DNA of 28,200 bases from Candidatus Saccharimonadota bacterium. GTDB lineage: Bacteria > Patescibacteriota > Saccharimonadia > Saccharimonadales > Saccharimonadaceae. The position numbers and the translations under genes are program-made. Shown in pieces: positions 26,955 to 28,200 of the stretch. The notes beneath the pieces are model-generated. The model was not told the origin of the DNA. It ran no database searches and saw only the letters and a program-made list of their open reading frames with translations. Positions within the stretch are counted from its first letter, which is position 1, and each line of letters begins with the position of its first letter. The stretch lies in NCBI GenBank assembly GCA_030527565.1, contig JAUNAO010000004.1, positions 1 to 28,200 of the forward strand. Reading direction: 5' to 3'.

Positions 26955-28200
26955 ATGAGTAAATTAGAAGATATCGTAAGTTTATGTAAACGCCGCGGAT
27001 TCATTTTCCCAGGCTCCGACGTCTACGGCGGCATGTCCGGCACTTGGGACTACGGTCCGCTCGGCGTCGCATTGAAGAAGAAAGTTATGAACGAATGGTG
27101 GAACTATTTCGTCGAGAAGCGCGACGATATGTACGGCGTCGATGCCGCCATTATTATGAATCCTCGCACTTGGGTCGCTTCCGGCCACGCCGCAACTTTC
27201 TCAGATCCGCTTGTTGAGTGTAAAGAATGTCACCAGCGCTTCCGCGCCGACAAAATCGCCGACGTCTCCGAAAAAGTTACTTCCGAGGAATTCCGCGCTA
27301 AACACGTAAAATGTCCAGCTTGTGGAAAAGAAAACTGGGACGACGTTAAACAGTTTAATATGATGTTTACGACCCATGTCGGTGCCGTCGCGGACGACTC
27401 CGGAAAAGCCTATCTTCGTCCAGAAACCGCCCAGGGCATTTTCACAAACTACAAAAACGTAGTTGACTCACTCTATCCGAACCTCCCGTTCGGTCTCTGC
27501 CAACAAGGTAAGGCTTTCCGCAATGAAATTTCCCCTCGTGACTTCGTTTTCCGCTCGCGCGAATTCGAACAAATGGAAATTGAGTACTTCGTTGATCCGA
27601 AAACTTGGGAAGAAAACTTCGAAAAACTGCTTGACTCCTGCCACGATTTCCTCGAAAATAAGATGCAACTCCCGAAAGATATGATTCATGAACTCGAAGT
27701 TGCGCCGGAAGATCGCGCACATTACAGCAAACGCACAATCGATATCGAATTCGACTACCCAATCGGCCGCGAGGAGTTAATGGGTATCGCCTACCGTACC
27801 GATTTCGACTTAAAGAACATCGAACGCGAAGCGAAAAAATCGATGGAATATCGCGATAAGAATACTGGCGAAGTTTTCGTTCCGCACGTCATCGAACCGA
27901 GCTTCGGCGTTGAACGCCTCGTTATGGCGGTTCTAACTTCTAGTTACATCGAGGATGAAGTCAACGGCGAAAAGCGCATCGTCCTTAAACTTCCAGAAAA
28001 CCTCGCTCCGTTCCGTTTCTGTGTTTCCCCACTCTTGAAAAACAAACCAGAACTCGTCGAGAAGGCAAAAGAAGTCTATAATCTTCTCCGCGAAAAATAT
28101 ACGAATGTTACTTGGGACGATTCCGGCAATATCGGCAAACGTTATCGCAAACAAGACGAAATCGGCACCCCGAAATGCGTCGTCATTGACTTCGACACGC
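26955..28200 (+). CDS. glyQS: Glycyl-tRNA synthetase, dimeric type (partial at right edge)
   Basis: An open frame of 415 codons runs off the right edge. It is the alpha2 GlyRS of eukaryotes, archaea and some bacteria, not the alpha2-beta2 form. It has GFIFPGSDVYGG near the start, DYGPLG, a Cys4 zinc-type insert (CKECHQRF, then CPACGKENW), LRPETAQGIF and motif 2 FRNEISPRDFVFRSREFEQME. Motif 3 is EPSFGVERLVMAVL; the anticodon-binding domain begins at APFRFCVSPLLKNK. The start MSKLEDIVSLCKRRGF follows a -10 box by 6 nt and has no Shine-Dalgarno. Confidence 0.95.
   Translation, partial: MSKLEDIVSLCKRRGFIFPGSDVYGGMSGTWDYGPLGVALKKKVMNEWWNYFVEKRDDMYGVDAAIIMNPRTWVASGHAATFSDPLVECKECHQRFRADKIADVSEKVTSEEFRAKHVKCPACGKENWDDVKQFNMMFTTHVGAVADDSGKAYLRPETAQGIFTNYKNVVDSLYPNLPFGLCQQGKAFRNEISPRDFVFRSREFEQMEIEYFVDPKTWEENFEKLLDSCHDFLENKMQLPKDMIHELEVAPEDRAHYSKRTIDIEFDYPIGREELMGIAYRTDFDLKNIEREAKKSMEYRDKNTGEVFVPHVIEPSFGVERLVMAVLTSSYIEDEVNGEKRIVLKLPENLAPFRFCVSPLLKNKPELVEKAKEVYNLLREKYTNVTWDDSGNIGKRYRKQDEIGTPKCVVIDFDT

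Noticed and set aside
1-28200. UGA recoded as an amino acid, as in some CPR groups
   Set aside because: dus, the yabE-like gene and others end cleanly at TGA at expected lengths, and RF2 is present.
1-28200. CRISPR arrays, insertion sequences, prophage or integrase genes
   Set aside because: No regularly spaced repeats, transposase motifs or phage genes were seen on either strand.

Overview
The window looks like a chromosomal segment of a Candidate Phyla Radiation bacterium, most likely Saccharibacteria (TM7) or a close relative. The reasons are: a ribosomal-protein cluster without L30; charged tails on several ribosomal proteins; a two-domain FISUMP surface protein; short intergenic gaps; and a standard code with TGA as stop. 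An intact RF2 gene argues against the UGA-recoding CPR groups. This placement is inferred from gene content; no 16S gene is present. I see no rRNA, tRNA, CRISPR array, transposase or phage gene.

Layout. 1-64: start of a minus-strand gene cut by the window edge. 162-3680 (minus): secreted FISUMP/InlB-repeat protein, a three-helix membrane protein and a membrane-anchored FKBP-type PPIase. 3821-5299 (plus): a DUF1846 protein, divergent from the PPIase. 5318-13947 (minus): 18 ribosomal proteins in S10-spc order, split into two transcription units by a terminator and two new promoters between S8 and L6. S10, L29, L30 and SecY are missing from their usual slots. 13948-14390: the structured leader of the ribosomal operon, plus a tiny basic peptide ORF overlapped by a possible antisense RNA. 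14391-15755 (minus): RF2 and an unknown 83-aa protein with a long structured leader. 16027-16857 (plus): a coiled-coil protein with an apparent frameshift at a C9 tract. 16879-19061 (plus): Dus and MurD. 19050-26616 (minus): yabE-like G5/3D protein, RsmA, SerRS, HPF, SecA and an M16 peptidase. 26955-28200 (plus): dimeric GlyRS, cut by the right edge.

How the genes work together. Most of the window is core translation: ribosome assembly (ribosomal proteins, RsmA), tRNA charging (SerRS, GlyRS), tRNA modification (Dus), termination (RF2) and hibernation (HPF). The rest is protein export and cell envelope (SecA, MurD, yabE-like, FKBP, M16, FISUMP).

The most striking pattern is in gene expression. 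Nine genes have an extended -10 promoter (TGN-TATAAT, or TATGAT once) ending exactly 6 nt before the start codon (7 nt in one case). Their mRNAs should start at or next to the ATG and carry no Shine-Dalgarno sequence. The ribosomal operons and several small genes instead have long leaders and strong Shine-Dalgarno sites. The genome therefore seems to run two initiation modes side by side.
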